Below, one piece after another: positions 48,831 through 59,800 of a stretch of DNA of 64,000 nucleotides; position 1 is the first letter of the stretch, and each line of letters opens with the position of its first letter. Made by a program: the position numbers and the translations under genes. The DNA lies in NCBI GenBank assembly GCA_028826165.1, contig JAPDFW010000022.1, positions 248,001 through 312,000 on the forward strand. The letters are read 5' to 3'. The notes below the pieces were generated by a model. The model saw nothing but the letters and a program-made list of their open reading frames with translations. It ran no database searches and was not told the origin of the DNA. The stretch comes from Anaeramoeba ignava (lineage: Eukaryota; Metamonada; Anaeramoebidae).

Positions 48831-49681
48831 ATGAATGATCCAAAATTTTCTGTTTGTTTTTTTGTTAATTTTTTTGTTAATTTTTTTGTTAATTTCATTT
48901 TGATTAAAATTTATTTTAGATCAAATTAATTGGGAAATCAGGAAAAATAAAATTAGAAGGAATTGTAACATTAAGAAAAGAATATTTTAGAATTAAATCG
49001 AAAGAATATGAAATTATAACAAAATACAATGAAATTGAAAAAGTATTTAAATTTTTATTTCAATTTTTATTTCAATTTATATCTCAATTTTTATTCCAAT
49101 TTTTATTTTAATTTTTATTTCAATTTATATTTCAATTTATATTTTTAAATTTAATTATTAGGTTTTCCTTAAATTTGAACCTCAATTCCAATGTTTTTGT
49201 CAATTAAATGAAAAGAAATTATTAAAATTTGATTTTGAAATGAAAGAAGATCTTTTGAAATTCGCAAAAATTTTGAAAGAAAAACAAAAACAATTTCGAG
49301 ATCACAAAAAAGAAATAATTGATCAAGAAGAAGAAAAAAGAATTATAGAAGAATTTGAAGTTTTTTTCAATGAAAAAAATGAAAAAAATGAAAAAAATGA
49401 AAAAAATGAAAAAAATGAAAAAAATGAAAAATAAAAATGGAAAATTTCTTCTTAATCAAAATTCTTATATTTTAGAACTTCCAAATAAACATCAAATTAA
49501 AGCAAAATTTCAAAAAAATTCAATGTTATTAATTCATCCAAATAAACCTAAATGTAGAATTGGATTTGGAGATGAAAAAAATACTTATATAGATCTTTAT
49601 TTTCAAAATTCTGATCAAAAAATGGAATTTGCCAGAAAATTTACAAAACAAAGACTTTTGAGTTTAAAAGAATCAATTTAA
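48831..49681 (+). CDS. Unrecognised protein with two PH-like modules; frame broken in a Lys/Asn/Glu repeat
   Basis: Exons: 48831-48851 (21 nt), 48920-49042, 49162-49681. The product begins MNDPKFSIKLIGKSGKIKLEG. Module 1 has EGIVTLRKEYFRIKSKEYEI and ends in DLLKFAKILKEKQKQF; module 2 has LELPNKHQIKAKFQKNSMLL and ends in KMEFARKFTKQRL. The plan (beta-rich body, closing helix) resembles the modules of the gene at 21703-22875, so I infer one expanded family. Between modules runs GAAAAAAAT (Glu-Lys-Asn) repeats. The final unit has A5 (49427-49431) where all others have A7, which ends the frame at 49434; with A7 the frame runs on to the stop at 49681. Either an assembly length error or a real truncation after module 1. 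Function unknown. Confidence 0.75.
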
Positions 49682-49830
49682 AACTAAATAAAAGGAAAAA
49701 ATTGAATAAAAGTCAAAAAAAAAAAGAAATAAAACGTGTTTTGTTTTGTTTAAAAAAATTTTTTTTTCATTTTTAATTTTTTCATTTTTTCATTTTTTCA
49801 TTTTTCATTTTTCATTTTTTCATTTTTTAA

Positions 49831-50992
49831 ATGGCTCTTTTTACAAATATTGCTAGAATTCAAGATGGACTTCTTCTTTGTTCAGATTCAGATGAAGAAG
49901 CTGATTATACAAAATATCAAAATTATGCAAAACAATTATTTCAAAAACTTGAAGCAATGGAACAAAAAATTGACAAATTTTCAATTGAGGAATCAGAATT
50001 TACTTATCATTATTACATAGCAAATGGAGTTTGTTATTTAGGATTTTTTAAAAAAAATTATCCATATAGAGCAGTATTTGCTTATTTGAAAGAATTAGAA
50101 GAAGAGTTTAGAAGAATTTACAATCAACAAGAAATAGAAGAAGCTAATCGTTCTTTTACTTTTATCAAATTTGGTAAAATTACAATTAAATTCAATAATA
50201 ATTTTAATAATCATTTTAATAATAATTTTAATAATAATATTAATAAATTTTAATAATAATTTTAATAATAAATTTAATAATAATTTTAATAATAATTTTA
50301 AATAATATTTTAATAATAAATTTAATAATAAATTTAATAATAAATTTAATAATAAATTTAATAATAAATTTAATAATAATTTTAATAATAATAATTTTAA
50401 TAATAATTTTAATAATAATATTAATAATAAATTTAATAATAAATTTAATAATATTTAAATAATATTTTTAATAATAATTTTAATAATAAATTTAATAATA
50501 TTTTTAATAATAAATTTAATAATAATTTTATTAATAATTTTAATAATAATTTTAATAATCAATTTAATAATAAATTTTAATAATAATTTAAATAATATTT
50601 TGTAGAAAGTGTAATTAGAAATCTTCGTCAAAAATATACTGATGATTCTTCTTTAGCTGATAAGAATATTCAACAACTTAGTGAAAATTTAACTGATGTT
50701 CAAAGAATTATTACAAAAAATATTAAAGAAGTTTTAGAAAGAGGAGAAAAATTAGAAAGTATTTAATTAATATTAATTTTAATTTTAATTTTAATTTTAA
50801 TTTTAATTTTTAATTTTTTAAATTAAAAAAGCACTTAATCTTGCTTCAAGTAAATTATCAAATGAATCTAAAGTTTATGCAATTAAAGCAAGAAATTTTA
50901 AATGGAGAATGTGGTGGAAAACTTATTCTCCATTAATAATTATAGCAGCAATAGTTTTCTTGGTTTTATTTATTAAATTCTTTATTTGGTGA
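49831..50992 (+). CDS. SEC22: SEC22, longin R-SNARE
   Basis: ER-Golgi R-SNARE for fusion of COPII/COPI vesicles. Exons: 49831-50173, 50606-50758, 50832-50992; phases close at 218 residues (human SEC22B 215). Longin domain: MALFTNIARIQDGLLLCSD, QNYAKQLFQKLEAM, YYIANGVCYLGFFKKNYP (human SEC22B EQGVCYLVLCEAAFP). SNARE motif: LTDVQRIITKNIKEVLERGE, with the Arg of the zero layer present, then ETLNLASSKLSNESKVY. C-terminal anchor: PLIIIAAIVFLVLFIKFF. Intron 1 (432 nt) is a TTTAATAATAAT repeat without AG before TTTTGTAG. Confidence 0.95.
50174..50605 (+). repeat. SEC22 intron 1, AATTTTAATAAT array
   Basis: GTAAAATTAC donor followed by a trinucleotide-rich array of TTTAATAATAA and TTTAATAATAATTTT units ending TATTTTGTAG. 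It has almost no G or C and no AG before the acceptor. Confidence 0.9.
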
Positions 50993-51095
50993 TTTTGGAA
51001 AAAAAAATAATTTTCTTCTTTAAATTTTCTTCTTTAAATTCTTCTTTTCAAATTGATTTAATTGGGAATTCAAAATAAAGATTTTAAAAAAAAAA

Positions 51096-53666
51096 TTAAT
51101 TGTTGTTATTCGTTTTGCTCTTTTTATCTTGCTTTTTTCCTTTTTTGGAAATATTTCTTGAACGTAATAAATTTTCAAAATTATCATTATTATTAGTCCA
51201 AATAACTTGAACATTTCCAGTAATTTTACCACAAGATTGAGTATATTTAGAAATTTTAGCAGTAAAATTAACAGGATCTTTTTCACAAGCTTTTGCCAAA
51301 CTAATAATACCCCAACCAGCACAATCATTCTTTTTTACCAAATCAGGATCATTAACTGTGATATGAATAAATGATTTGATAAGATAATTTGCATTTGAAT
51401 GAAGAGGAACTAAAATTAGGAATATCTGAATTTTTCCAAATGGGATCGTTTGTTTTTTTCACAATTGATGTATCAATTTTGCTTTCCAAAAAAGATGCTT
51501 TGAAAGTCAAGTAAGTGTTATTTGATTTCAGGTCTTTTCCTTTAAGATCTGAAATGATTATTCCACATAATAATCCAACAATTCCTGAAAAAATACTTTG
51601 AGGTGGAGGTGGAAGAAGTGTTTCAATTTCAAATGTACTATAAATTGGGGAATGATCACTTGTTCTAATATCATCACAACATGAATAACTTGTTCTTTTG
51701 ATTTTTGTGTTTGGGAATGATCTAGTTAAAATTCTATCACACCATGAAGGAATACGATTTCTTTGTTTTGAGTAAGTTCTTGGATGATCAAAATTTCCTT
51801 TTTGATTTTTATTTTCAATTTCAATTTCATTTTCATTAAAAGAAACTTTTTTTGGATTATTTTCATTTTGATTTTCATTTTCATTTTGATTTTGATTTTG
51901 ATTTTGATTTTGATTTTCATTTTGATTTTCATTTTGATTTTGATTTTCATTTTGATTTTGATTTTGATTTTGATTTTCATTTTGATTTTGATTTTGATTT
52001 TCATTTAAATTTTGATTTTCATTTAAATTTTGATTTTCATTTTGATTTTGATTTTGATTATTTTCATTTTGATTGGTTTTTTTTTGAAGACCAATTTGTT
52101 GTCGAGTTAAATCTATTGATTTTTGAACACTAACATTATATTGAGTTAAATCTATTGATTTTTGAATAAACCTTGAAAATTTCATTGAAATTTCAGGATC
52201 ATATTTATAAGTTGGTGGAAAAGAAGGATGAGGTTCAATAAATCCTTGAAATACTCTTTTTTCTTTCATTTCAAGAGTTAATTGATCAGCTTCTAATAAA
52301 CCTTCATAATTTTTTTTTTCAATTTCAGAAACAACTCTTTCAATTGGATTTTCTCTTTTAACATCAAGTCTATAATTTAAATCACCCATCCAAAAAATAT
52401 GATGAAATTGATTAAAAATATCAAAGATTGGTAATCCAATTTTAGCTTTCTCAACAATACTTGTATAATCTTGATTTCTTTGGGAAACATTTTCAAGATG
52501 AGCAGCAAGATGACTTGAAATAAAGCAAACAGGAGTATGATCAATTTTAAAAGAAATCAAAACACCTAATAGATTTTTGAATATAAAATAATAAATATTA
52601 AATAATAAATATAAAATATTAAATAATAAATATTAGATATTAAATATTAAATATTAAATAATAAATATTAAATATTAAATATTAAATAATAAATATTAAA
52701 TATTAAATATTAAATAATAAATATTAAATAATAAATATTAAATAATAAATAATAAATATTAAATAATAAATATTAAATAATAAATATTAAATATTAAATA
52801 ATAAATATTAAATATTAAATATTAAATAATAAATATAAATATTAAATATTAAATATTAAATATTAAATATTAAATATTAAATATTAAATATTAAATAATA
52901 AATATTAAATAATAAATATTAAATATTAAATAATAAATATTAAATATTTGGAATCTTCACCTCCTTTGTTTCCAAAAAGTCCACCAACACCAGTCATTAC
53001 ATAATTACTATCAATACTCGAAAAGGCATCTTTAAGTGACTTTTTAACAAAAATAAACAAACGAATCATATACATTGATTGATAAGCAAGAACAGTATAA
53101 TTTGAGCCAAGATGAGACTGAAATCTTTCAAGCAAATCATCCTCACAAGAAGAAGATTTTTTTTCTTCATTTTTTGAAGGAATTGAATAATTACTTTCTT
53201 GAAGAGAAAAAGCATAAATATCAAAAATATCACGAGGAATCCAAGGAGATAAATCATCAGGCGGAGTACTTTCACCCATATTCCAAGAACCAGTAAAAAT
53301 ATTGAATTTTTCTGTTGATTTTTCTTTTGTTGCTCTTCTTTTAAGTTTGACAACTGATTTTTCCTTTTGTGAATCTTCAACAGAATCTTTGAGTATATTT
53401 ATTGCCTCACAGAAACGCTCCCTTGCAGTTCCAGACTCAAATTCATATTCATTTGGCTTCTTTTGCTTTTTGAACCAAACCTTAAGTTTCGGTAAATCAA
53501 AATTTTTTTCGAATTTTTCAACTTGATTTTTTTTTTTGATAATTTTTAAATCTTTTGCATCTAAAATTGTAACTGTTAGATCTTCATTTAATTCAAGGAT
53601 TATGTTTTTAGAAAACACTCCAGTTTGGATTACTTTTACTTGATGAAATGCTGTTAAACTTATCAT
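51096..53666 (-). CDS. Inositol polyphosphate 5-phosphatase with PH-like and C2 domains; one-base frame break
   Basis: Removes the 5-phosphate from phosphoinositides or inositol phosphates. Exons (minus): 53666-52961, 52565-51096. A PH-like region (about 1-105) precedes the catalytic domain, which has all hallmark motifs: FTGSWNMGE, FSLQES, GVGGLFGNKGG, SSHLAAH, FWMGDLNYRLD, PPTYKYD, RIPSWCDRIL and TSDHSPI. The metal- and phosphate-binding residues are intact, so it should be active. An Asn-Gln/Asn-Glu repeat of about 85 residues is inserted between PPTYKYD and RIPSWCDRIL. A C2 domain follows (LCGIIISDLKGKDLKSNN, VKKTNDPIWKNS) but the frame slips at 51412-51415. The C2 end (FIHITVNDPDLVKKNDCAGW) and a Lys/Asn tail are in the next frame. 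Removing one base of the T4 run (sense) closes the gene at 725 codons. SHIP- or OCRL-type substrate preference cannot be told. Confidence 0.9.
52568..52960 (-). repeat. 5-phosphatase intron, TTATTTAATATTTAATATT array
   Basis: The 393-nt intron is filled with AAATATTAAATAATAA (plus-strand reading) units, flanked by sense GTGAAGATTCC and CTATTAG. Splicing restores NKGGVLISFKIDHTPV, continuous with the family motif. Sense-strand AG is absent until the acceptor. Confidence 0.9.
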
Positions 53667-53835
53667 TGAAAAAAAAAATAATAAAAATAAAAAAAAATGA
53701 AAAATAAAAATGAAAAAAAAATTTTAAATTAATTTTTACCATTTTTTTATTTTTTTCCAATTTTTCTATTTTTCATTTTTTTTTTCCACTTTTTTTTTTA
53801 AATTTATTTTATTTATTTTTATTATTATTTTTATT

Positions 53836-56800
53836 ATGGATTGGTTTACAAATATTGAATTATTCTTTAATGATTTTGATTTAAAACCTTCTCCTTCAAA
53901 TTTTTTAAATTCATTAGTTAATGAATATTTAAATACATTAACAAAATTTCAAGAAAAAATTTCAATAAAAAAACATTTAAAAAAAGGTAAAATATTTTTA
54001 ATTTAAAAAGCAAAAAAAAAAAGGAAAAAAATTCGGAAAAAAAAAATTTAAATTAAAAAATAAAATAGATAAAGTTATTGATTCTCATATAATTCAAGTT
54101 TATAAAATAACAGAAATTGAAACTAAAATTGATTTTGCAATTACAAATTGTGATATTCAAGAAGCACTTAAAATTTTTTATAAATTACTTGAAACAAAAA
54201 TTGATTTCAAAAGCTCTCAATGGAGAAATAATGAAGTTCAAAAGAGATTTTTTAAAAATAAAATATTTGAATGGATTTACAAACTTTTTTTCTTTCAATT
54301 CCAACAACAAAATCTTTCAAATACTCAATATTATTTTTTAATTTGTTATCTTCTTGTTGTTATTGATCATTTCTCTTTTTTTCAAATTGAAAAACTATTC
54401 TTTTTTCCTAATTTAAATTTTGGACCAATTACATTTGATTTATTTATTAATACTTTTCAGTTAATTTTCAAAATTCAGGAACATAAAATAATGGAATTAA
54501 AAAAGGAAAAACAACAAAATAATCAACACAAACATAAACATAAACATAAACATAAACACAAACATAAACATAAACACAAAAATAATCAAAATCAAAATCA
54601 AAATCCAAATCAAAATCAAAATCAAAATGAAAATCAAAATCAAAATCAAAATCAAAATCAAAATCAAAATCAAAATCAAAATCAAAATCAAAATCAAAAT
54701 CAAAATTTAAATGAAAATGAAAATGAAAATCAAAATGAAAATCAAAATGAAAATCAAAATGAAAATGAAAATCAAAATGAAAATAATCAAAATCAAAATC
54801 AAAATCAAAATCAAAATGAAAATCAAAATTTAAATCAAAATCAAAATCAAAATTTAAATCAAAATCAAAATCAAAATCAAAATCAAAATCAAAATCAAAA
54901 TCAAAATCAAAATCAAAATCAAAATCAAAATCAAAATCAAAATCAAAATCAAAATCAAAATCAAAATCAAAATTTAAATCAAAATGAAAATCAAAATCAA
55001 AATCAAAATCAAAATCAAAATGAAAATGAAAATGAAAATGAAAATCAAAATGAAAATCAAAATCAAAATCAAAATCAAAATCAAAATCAAAATCAAAATC
55101 AAAATGAAAATCAAAATCAAAATCAAAATCAAAATGAAAATCAAAATCAAAATGAAAATGAAAATCAAAATTTAAATCAAAATGAAAATCAAAATCAAAA
55201 TCAAAATGAAAATCAAAATCAAAATCAAATTCAAATTCAAAATCAAAATCAAAATCAAAATCAAAATGAAAATAATCAAAATCAAAATCAAAATCAAAAT
55301 CAAAATCAAAATCAAAATCAAAATCAAATTCAAAATCAAAATCAAAATCAAAATCAAAATCAAAATCAAAATCAAAATCAAAATTTAAATTCAGATACAT
55401 ATTCAGATACTTATTCAGATACATATTCAGATACTTATTCAGATACTTATTCAGATACTTATTCAGATACATATTCATATACTTATTCAGATACATATTC
55501 ATATACTTATTCAGATACTTATTCAGATACATATTCAGATACATATTCAAATTCAAGTTCAAATTCAAGTTCAAATTCAAATTCAAATTCAAATTCAAAT
55601 TCAAATTCAAATGAAAAAGAAAACAAAAATAAAAATTATTCATTTTTTGAGCAAGAATACTATATTCTCCTTATCAACAAACTTCCATTTGAACAATTTT
55701 ATCGTTTCATTTTAGATCCACAACAGCATGGAAGAAAAAAAATATTGATAAAAACTCAAAAATTCTTTATTTTTCTTGTTAAATTAATGCAAATAATACC
55801 GAAAAATTTTAATAACCTTTTACGAATAATATCCACAAAACTTGCTCAAATTTCAAATTTCTTACAAAATATCCTGCGAAAACAAAAATTTTTTTGGGAT
55901 TCAGAATCAAAACAAAACAAAATTGATTTTTTATCGTTTCTATCAATACAATCATTAATGGAAATACCAGATAATACTAAGAGGAATTTTGGGATTTTAA
56001 CTTTTCGTTTTGTATCTGATAACTGCAAGTGGAGAATTTTGAATTTTTTAACAACAGGAAAAATTATTGATGGGCATTTGGGAGACGAACGAATGAATCA
56101 ATTAAGAAAATCAATTTCCCGATTTGAGAATAAAAAGAATCAGCCAATTATTTTCATTTTTGCTTCTCTTTTAGAATTGTCCCATTTACCTGATTTGAAA
56201 GAAGATATTCTTAGAGAACTTGTTTATGTTGTGAAATATCTTGATAATCAAGATTCCCAGATCAAAATTATTCAACTTATGGATCGGATAAAAAAGAATT
56301 TTCCTGCATATTTAGTTCCGTTTATTAATAGGAACCAAGAAACTCACAATCAATTTGCTTTTTTAGCATTTTCTACTCTTTTTTTAGCAAAATGGAGAAT
56401 TTCTGTTGAACATTTTGAGATCATTTCGGATTGGATATTGAATCACCACAACCAGTCTGTTCTTGCAAGAACTGCGCAAGTAATCATTGATAAACTTGAT
56501 TGGGGGATTGATGATCATATATTCATTCTCAAGCAAAAATTGAATCAAGTTTCAAAACCTGAATTCGACAAAATTTACTTCCTCAATCCAGTAGTTCACA
56601 GGACGATGCTTATTACAATGGGACATTTATGGAATAATTTGGGAAGTTGGGAAGAAAATATAAATATGGAAGAATGGATCATTTCAACTTCTCAAAAGGC
56701 ACAAATTTTTACTCCTTATGGAGAACCAATAGTTCCGACAAAATTAAAATTTCCAGATTCAAAAGAGTTTGCGTATTCCAAAGAAAATTACAAAGAAAGA

Positions 56801-59800
56801 ACAAAGCGGAACCTCATGAAATTGGTTGTTCTCATGACAACCGATGACTTTAGAAATAAATCCGCTGATAGAATTGCTAGAATTCTTGATAAGTTCAAAA
56901 AAGATTCTCGATTTTGCCATTTTTTGTTCTATTTTTTGCATCACCAAATAGCATACTCGTTACAAAAAGCACAAATAAAAGCAACAAAAAATGAGATGAA
57001 AGCCTTGGAGAAAAAGAAAAAGAATATAAACAAGAATACACACTCCAGGATTATTGAGGAAGCTAGGGCAAAAGCAAATTTAAATCAAGCAAGAAAAATT
57101 GCGACAATTATCAATAAAACAAGTATATTCCTTATAGAAGGAGATGAACGCAAGAATTCCAATAAAGGAATAGGGAATGTTGCGTATTTCCAGCTTTGTT
57201 TGTGGGGATATCACCAATCAAAAAATGAAAGAAAAAGAACCAGAAATCAAAATCAAAATCAAAATCAAAATGGAAATGAAAATCCAAATGAAAATCCAAA
57301 TCCAAATGAAAATCAAAATCAAAATCAAAATCAATTTTTCCAAATCAAAAAATGGCATCAAGACCAAACATTAGGCTTTAAGAATCGCAATCTTAATTTC
57401 GAAATTTTCAGTCTATTCAAGCGAACAATACCTAATCGAGATTTGATTGAATTTTGGATTAGCGTTGCAATGTATTTAGATGATCAAGAACCAAAACGGA
57501 AGCTGAAATTACTTGAATTTATTTTCCGAAGTTGTTTTCTTTTTGGAAACCGAATTGTTGCTGCCAATTTTTTCAGGAATAACTTGAAAAGATCGCAGAT
57601 TGAAAAACATCTTTTTGATTTTGATGTTCCTTGCGCATCTTCAGTTCCTTTATTTTATCTCGAGGTTTCCATTATTAACATGCTTGATAATCAAGAAAAA
57701 AGACTTATTGAGGGTCAAAAATACAAAGAAAACAACAGATCATTCTCCAAAAATACGCTTGAAATTGCGCAGTATTGGGTCAGATATTTGAAGAATTATG
57801 AAAAGAAGAAATTCACGCCTGTATATTTCCAATTGATTCCAATTGGGTTTCAGTTGTTCTTTTTATGGTATTTCGGGACATCTTATAGATACACACAATC
57901 ATCCTTCATTTCCAAAAACGGTGAACAAATATTTACTTTCCTTTCACGAAATTCTTGGTTCGGGAAAGATTTATTTGAGAAAATGAGTCAATCCTTTGAG
58001 ATTTCTTATCAAAAAATAGTCAATTATGCTCTTGATTATTCGATAGAGCAATATAAATCAATCCAAAATCAATCAACTCAAAGAGAGCAGAACCTTCTCG
58101 AGATTTTCAATGCAATGAAGCAATGGATCCAGGAAACAGATCCCAAAGAATTACTGGAAAAGGCTGTTGATAATCAGCAACTTTACCAGCTTGATTACTT
58201 GATGAGAACTCTGAATTGTTTTGTTCATAAAAAATTCATTAGCGAAACAAATCAAGAGGTGAAACCGTTGATATCTCCTAATTCTATTAGGTATCAACCA
58301 CGCTACAAAAAAGTAGAATCATTTAGTTCAATTCATTCATTTCAAAATATTCAACCTTTCAGAACTTTCCATTCTTTTGAATCAATTCAATCAAGTAAAT
58401 CGACCCAATCTGACGAATCTAATGAGAACATCAAAACTGAGAAAGATCTGTGGGAAGAGTTTTATTTACTTTTTGAAGATGAATTATGGTTTGATTTGAT
58501 TGATCAAAGAAAAATGTGGGTTAATTTGTCAAATGTTGCTGAGAGATATTTTCTGATTCAAAATTCTCAGCTTCCTAAAAAAAAAGATGCCCAAAAACAG
58601 AAACCCATTTGGACTTATTATCTTAAAAATTTTGGAGTGTGTCATTTTGATGATGTTGTTTATCAATTGCAAAATCCATTACCAAATCCTCTTTTTCAAC
58701 AGAATGACATTAAGGTTTTATTGAATGAATTAGAGCAAATTGCTGAGGTTTATCGAAAGGAAATATCTGATGAGTATTTAGCTCAAAGATATTGCAATTA
58801 TCTTGAAGTTGAACGAATTTTTGAATATTTGGAAGTTTTAAAGATTCCTATTATTCAACGAAATCAAAATCAAAATCAAAATCAAAATCAAAATCAAAAT
58901 CAAAATCAAAATCAAAATCAAAATCAAAATCAAAATCAAAATCAAAATCAAAATCAAAATCAAAATCAAAATCAAAATCAAAATCAAAATCAAAATCAAA
59001 ATCAAAATCAAAATCAATTTAAAATTCCTTTTAATATCAAATTCCATATAAAATTGTTGACTCGGGAAAAAAAGTAATAGAACAACAAATCCGCACAGAT
59101 TATAAAATGAATAAAAAAAAAGAAAATACACTAATTAAAATGTATCAAAGGCATGAAAGACAGAAGGAAATCCAAATTTATATCGACAACCAAATGAAAA
59201 ATCTAGAACAAAACCAAAACCAAAACCCAAAACAAATCCAACAACAAAAACAAATCCAAAACCAAAGCCCAAAACAATTCAAAAATTCAAAACAAATCCA
59301 ACAACAAAAACAAATCCAAAACCAAAACCAAAAAAGTAATTACCTATTTGATTGGATCCCAAAACATCTAAAAGTAACAAAACCCATTGCAGAAAAATTA
59401 ATACAAATTGAATTGATAATTAATAAATCCCTTTTCCATAAACATGACCCATTTAGTGAAGATTGCGAACACTGCAATAATTTACTAACAAAATTACAGA
59501 ATATTTTCGAAACAAAACTGGAAATTCTAGACTCTTTTCCAATAACAAGAAACAAAATACTAAAGACAAACTTAAGGAATATCACAACAAAATTAGTACA
59601 AACAAGACCATCCGAACTTGCAACACTTCTGGGAAACGAATTCGCCAAAAATCCAAAAAATGTTAAATGGATCATCAACTTTTTTTTCCCGAATAAAGCC
59701 AAAAATAAGGTTTTTGTACATCAATTCGAAATGATAATAGAAAAACAAGTTCACAATTCCAATTTGCTTCTCAGATTTGATTTCGAACTTTGGATCAGAA

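Noticed and set aside
54468-55643. 391-codon minus-strand frame rich in Asp-Phe and His-Phe
   Set aside because: It is the exact antisense of the AATCAA coding array in the giant gene and exists because the hexamer lacks stops in that frame.
59074-59098. A 25-nt intron (GTAATAG to CACAG) joining the two large frames
   Set aside because: It is far shorter than any other intron here and joining across it runs straight into a TAA; a one-base homopolymer change fits better.
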